Assembly: GCA_016206745.1 (NCBI GenBank)
Contig: JACQQW010000005.1
Span: 1-7,208, forward strand
From: Candidatus Omnitrophota bacterium
Lineage (GTDB): Bacteria; Omnitrophota; Gorgyraeia; Zapsychrales; Fredricksoniimonadaceae
DNA: 7,208 bases
Direction: 5' to 3'
Shown: piece by piece, positions 5,186 through 7,208 of the stretch
Layout: each line of letters opens with the position of its first letter
How positions within the stretch are numbered: position 1 is the stretch's first letter
Made by a program: the position numbers and the translations under genes
The notes under the pieces: model-generated
The model's input: only the letters and a program-made list of their open reading frames with translations
Databases searched by the model: none
Told to the model about the DNA's origin: nothing

Positions 5186-5416
5186 TTACATTGCGGCGAT
5201 GGCTTTCATCATGAGCGGGACCACGGCCTGGGCCTCATCTTTGTTCAAACGGCCCATTTTGGTGAAACTCCAGGCCCCGTCGATCAAATTTTCCCGGGTG
5301 ATCTGCAATTTCTTGGGGGCCCCGTTATAAGAAAATACCCCGACGGTAACGCGGGTGTTTTCAAAATCAATCACTTCTTTGAACGTGGCAACATCTAAAC
5401 TGGCATCGTAAGGCAT
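5186..5416 (-). CDS. Small protein, possible PC4/YdbC-like single-strand nucleic-acid binder
   Basis: A 76-residue protein. The pattern FENTRVTVGVFSYNGAPKKL (18-37), QITRENLIDGAWSFTKMGRL (38-57) and a closing helix NKDEAQAVVPLMMKAI (58-73) looks like a curved sheet followed by a helix. That is the layout of PC4/YdbC-type single-stranded DNA binding proteins, including the K-L-GRLT.EEA type ending. This is a resemblance by eye, not a firm family match. ATG at 5416 is preceded by GAAAGGAAAAAA, a fair ribosome site. It lies between ybaB and greA in one operon, so a role near RNA polymerase, recombination or nucleoid DNA would fit. A perfect inverted repeat occupies the gap before it. Confidence 0.7.
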   Translation of the reverse strand: MPYDASLDVATFKEVIDFENTRVTVGVFSYNGAPKKLQITRENLIDGAWSFTKMGRLNKDEAQAVVPLMMKAIAAM

Positions 5417-5433
5417 TTTTTTCCTTTCTTTTT

Positions 5434-5473
5434 ACCATGGACCGGCTGCGAAGCGTTTAGTCTGGTCCATGGT
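5434..5473. repeat. Perfect 10-bp inverted repeat between ybaB and the PC4-like gene
   Basis: ACCATGGACC (5434-5443) and GGTCCATGGT (5464-5473) are exact inverted copies around 20 nt. The stem can grow by one G·U and one G-C pair. The distal arm touches the TAA stop of ybaB. On the minus strand the hairpin is followed by an A-rich ribosome-site region rather than a U-tract, so it is not a standard terminator. It could be an RNA processing site, a translation control hairpin or a dispersed repeat. On the minus strand it also encloses a 12-codon frame, MDQTKRFAAGPW. Confidence 0.75.
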
Positions 5474-5766
5474 TACATTCCCGGCAGGTTCAAGCCCGGG
5501 ATGTTCCTCATTTTATTCGCGGCCGCCTGCTGTGATTTTTTTACGCCATTATTAAAGCTTTTCAACAGGTCCATTTGAACGCGGTTTTTATGGGCCGGCG
5601 CCAAAAGACCTTCGTCTATCTCGATCGACTGCACGATCTGCGCCCCGTTGATGACCAGCTTGATGCCGCGGGTCTCATTGACCTCGATGAGGGTGGCTTC
5701 CAGTTCTTTTTTCAACCGGTCCGCCTTTTTTTTGAGCTCCATTAATTCTTTGACTTTATCAAACAT
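5473..5766 (-). CDS. ybaB: YbaB/EbfC family nucleoid-associated protein
   Basis: A 97-residue DNA-binding protein of the YbaB/EbfC family, which forms tweezer-like dimers on DNA. The N-terminal helix FDKVKELMELKKKADRLKKE (2-21) leads to the core sheet GIKLVINGAQIVQSIEID. The C-terminal helix has LLKSFNNGVKKSQQAAANKM and a short PGL/PGM tail, as is typical. ATG at 5766 is chosen because AAGGGGG lies 6 nt upstream; the preceding GTG at 5769 would be too close to that site. In many bacteria ybaB sits with dnaX and recR; here it leads an operon with the PC4-like gene and greA. A candidate promoter lies just upstream. Confidence 0.95.
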   Translation of the reverse strand: MFDKVKELMELKKKADRLKKELEATLIEVNETRGIKLVINGAQIVQSIEIDEGLLAPAHKNRVQMDLLKSFNNGVKKSQQAAANKMRNIPGLNLPGM

Positions 5767-5792
5767 CACACACCCCCTTAAAAATACCCTCT

Positions 5793-5821
5793 CTTATACC
5801 TCAAACCATCCCCTTTTGCAA
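5793..5821 (-). promoter_or_regulatory. Candidate sigma70-type promoter for the ybaB operon
   Basis: On the minus strand TTGCAA (5821-5816) and TATAAG (5798-5793) are separated by exactly 17 bp, with 4/6 and 5/6 consensus matches. Transcription would begin near 5786, giving a leader of about 20 nt that contains the AAGGGGG ribosome site. The 76-bp gap after yggT supports a new transcription unit here. Confidence 0.5.
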
Positions 5822-5845
5822 GCAAGTTCGCTCGGTCCAAGAAGT

Positions 5846-6139
5846 TTACCGGCACCGGTCGGCCAGATCGTACAGGACCCTGACCAAAAACATGTTTAGA
5901 AACTGAATCCCGAAAAATGCGATGATCGGCGACAAATCAATGGCCAATGGCGGCAGGAGCCGGCGTATGGGCTCTAAAATCGGATCGGTGGTCCGCTGCA
6001 GGAATTGCACGATCGGATTAAAAGGGTCCGGATTGACCCAGCTGATCAATGCCCTGACAAAGATCAGGCAATACATCACTGTCAATACGATATTGACCAA
6101 GTACGCCAGCACGCTTAAAAAATGTCCTAAAATGAACAT
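5846..6139 (-). CDS. yggT: YggT family membrane protein
   Basis: A 97-residue membrane protein with two hydrophobic segments (about 5-32 and 68-88). The YggT signature lies between them: SWVNPDPFNPIVQFLQRTTD (33-52), PILEPIRRLLPP (53-64), then IDLSPIIAFF. The family is a conserved inner-membrane protein tied to envelope, osmotic and division functions in various bacteria; its biochemical role is not settled. ATG at 6139 follows a strong AGGAGGGC site that overlaps the TAG stop of mlaD, 9 bp upstream, so it is probably co-translated with the Mla genes. Confidence 0.93.
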   Translation of the reverse strand: MFILGHFLSVLAYLVNIVLTVMYCLIFVRALISWVNPDPFNPIVQFLQRTTDPILEPIRRLLPPLAIDLSPIIAFFGIQFLNMFLVRVLYDLADRCR

Positions 6140-6148
6140 GATGCCCTC

Positions 6149-6742
6149 CTAGAATATCTTAAATAAATCACCCTCAATCAACTTGTCCTCGACCCGGTTG
6201 AGCAGGCGGCGGGTCTTGCGGGAAATGATTTTCCATTCCCCCATGACTTCATTGACCCCATCGCTGGTCTCCTGCAAAGACAAGGCCGTGCGGGTGATCA
6301 CCCCCGCCATGTCCTCGACATCCAGGGGGTTCTCACCGATAATGGGTTTGGTCAAATCGAACACTTTACGGCTATGGTCCTCGCTGATCTCAACCAGTTT
6401 CTGGCCCAGCACGCCCTCCGTCTTGATGCTGACGCGGGAACATTTGCGGAAAGGAAATTCATATTTCTTGTAAATATTCATGGTGACCTTTAAACTGCGG
6501 CCCTCGATGGGCTCATCCAGGAAATCCACGCCGCCGACCAGGCCGACATTAACGCCGGAAATACGGATGGGCGAACCTTCCACCAGCCCGCCGACCTCAT
6601 CAAAAAGCGCAATGACCGTAAACTTGGGCTGGGTCAGGCCGCGGTCAAGGCCGATAAAAAAAACGCTTGCCCCCACCAAAACCAGTCCGGTAACGAAAAA
6701 CAGACCCGCGGCGATCTTTTTTAAATTTGACTTATGATCCAT
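6149..6742 (-). CDS. mlaD: MCE/MlaD family lipid transport protein
   Basis: A 197-residue protein, the membrane-anchored substrate-binding part of an Mla-type phospholipid transporter. A transmembrane helix (10-32, AAGLFFVTGLVLVGASVFFI inside it) is followed by one MCE domain (about 40-120). That domain shows FDEVGGLVEGSPIRISGVNV (47-66) and VSIKTEGVLGQKLVEI (104-119). A short, charged C-terminal helix (160-190) may pack against partners. The size is close to single-MCE MlaD proteins (about 180 residues). ATG at 6742 is chosen because it starts just before the helix and follows GGGAAGGGAAAT; a longer frame reaching 6856 only reads through mlaF sequence. mlaF ends 28 bp upstream. An MlaE permease is expected but is not in the window. 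Confidence 0.93.
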   Translation of the reverse strand: MDHKSNLKKIAAGLFFVTGLVLVGASVFFIGLDRGLTQPKFTVIALFDEVGGLVEGSPIRISGVNVGLVGGVDFLDEPIEGRSLKVTMNIYKKYEFPFRKCSRVSIKTEGVLGQKLVEISEDHSRKVFDLTKPIIGENPLDVEDMAGVITRTALSLQETSDGVNEVMGEWKIISRKTRRLLNRVEDKLIEGDLFKIF

Positions 6743-6758
6743 AATAAGATTTCCCTTC

Positions 6759-6776
6759 CCTTGAATCCATTCAAGG
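6759..6776. repeat. 8-bp inverted repeat at the mlaF-mlaD junction
   Basis: CCTTGAAT (6759-6766) and ATTCAAGG (6769-6776) are exact inverted copies separated by two bases and cover the mlaF stop codon. A two-base loop is too tight, so any hairpin would lose a pair or two. No U-tract follows. It lies just before the mlaD ribosome site and may be incidental. Confidence 0.4.
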
Positions 6777-7208
6777 ATGCACAAACTCCCGCACAAAAGG
6801 TGTCGTGTCCGCGAGCAATTGGTCCCTGGTCCCCATGGCGGCAATGCGCCCTTCATTTAAAAGCACCAGCCTGTGCGCGACGCGGAATGAATTCCCGATG
6901 TCATGCGACGTGATCACCGTCGTCGCCTGGATTTTCTTGGCCACGCCCCGGATCAAATTGGAAATGTCCCTGCTGCGGATGGGGTCCAGGCCTGAAGTGG
7001 GTTCATCGCATAAAAGGATCTTCGCGCCCAGGACAATGGCGCGCGCCAGGCCAACCCGTTTTTTCATGCCTCCGCTCAATTCGGAAGGCATTTTGGCGTC
7101 CACATCTTCCAAATCCACCATGCCCAAGACCTCATGCACGCGCTCTTTAATTTTTACCGGAGTCCAGTCCGTGTGTTCACGCAAAGGGAAAGCGACATTG
7201 TCAAACAC
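6771..7208 (-). CDS. mlaF: MlaF-type ABC transporter ATPase (C-terminal part, runs off the right edge)
   Basis: The last 145 residues of an ABC ATPase of about 250. The Walker A region and true start lie beyond the right edge; the first visible residue is an internal valine (VFDNVAFPLREHT, a stretch typical of MlaF). Visible motifs are the ABC signature LSGGMKKRVGLARA (44-57), Walker B ILLCDEPTSGLD (64-75, catalytic E69) and the H-loop in VITSHD (98-103). The LSGGM and PLREHT wording and the adjacent MCE gene together indicate the energy-supplying subunit of a retrograde or anterograde phospholipid transporter at the inner membrane. It is the first visible gene of the mlaF-mlaD-yggT operon. 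Confidence 0.93.
   Translation of the reverse strand: MFDNVAFPLREHTDWTPVKIKERVHEVLGMVDLEDVDAKMPSELSGGMKKRVGLARAIVLGAKILLCDEPTSGLDPIRSRDISNLIRGVAKKIQATTVITSHDIGNSFRVAHRLVLLNEGRIAAMGTRDQLLADTTPFVREFVHP

Noticed and set aside
6743..6856. Longer start for the MlaD gene
   Set aside because: The extra 38 residues are mlaF sequence in another frame; ATG 6742 has a ribosome site and begins just before the membrane helix.

Overview
The window looks like chromosomal DNA from a Gram-negative, probably uncultured bacterium. The evidence for a diderm is an Mla-type lipid transport pair (MlaF ATPase and MlaD/MCE protein) at the right edge. A surface-sugar gene set (Gfo/Idh/MocA oxidoreductase, WbpD/WlbB-like acetyltransferase, GT2 glycosyltransferase) also fits. 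A lineage such as Omnitrophota is a guess from gene style only; nothing here fixes the taxon. There are no rRNA, tRNA, CRISPR or transposase genes.

Layout from left to right. (1) 1-174, minus: the N-terminal part of a small DUF2934 protein. Its leader carries a TGAT-type tetranucleotide repeat, two 11-bp direct repeats and a possible TATAAT box. About 400 bp (175-580) hold no convincing gene. (2) 2873-581, minus: a tightly coupled three-gene sugar operon, oxidoreductase > acetyltransferase > glycosyltransferase, with an ATGA overlap at each junction. (3) 2970-4696, plus: a divergent two-gene operon. It encodes a small membrane-anchored protein of unknown function, then a 437-residue multi-pass GT-C type glycosyltransferase, again joined by ATGA. 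(4) 5766-4693, minus: ybaB/ebfC > small PC4-like protein > greA, a nucleoid/transcription operon with a plausible promoter at 5821-5793. The stop codon of greA overlaps the stop of the convergent GT-C gene. (5) 7208-5846, minus: mlaF (5' part missing) > mlaD > yggT, an envelope operon.

The most unusual signal is inside the GT-C gene. Two 57-bp palindromic elements (3439-3495 and 3631-3687, 47/57 identical) sit in the same reading frame. They add two near-identical 19-residue peptides (GTRTE..K...R.MSP.F) to the protein in the loops after its first and third hydrophobic segments. Both elements are a multiple of three long, begin and end with AATT, fold into long hairpins and are almost free of stop codons in all six frames. 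This closely resembles the protein-coding palindromic elements described in Rickettsia, but the sequence is different and nothing else in the window points to Rickettsia. A second, unrelated perfect inverted repeat lies between ybaB and the PC4-like gene.

Functionally the centre of the window is devoted to building surface glycans. An amino-uronic-acid type nucleotide sugar would be oxidised and N-acetylated, a GT2 enzyme would move sugars onto a lipid carrier or acceptor, and a GT-C enzyme would use a polyprenyl-linked sugar outside the cytoplasmic membrane. The aminotransferase expected between the oxidation and acetylation steps is not in the window.
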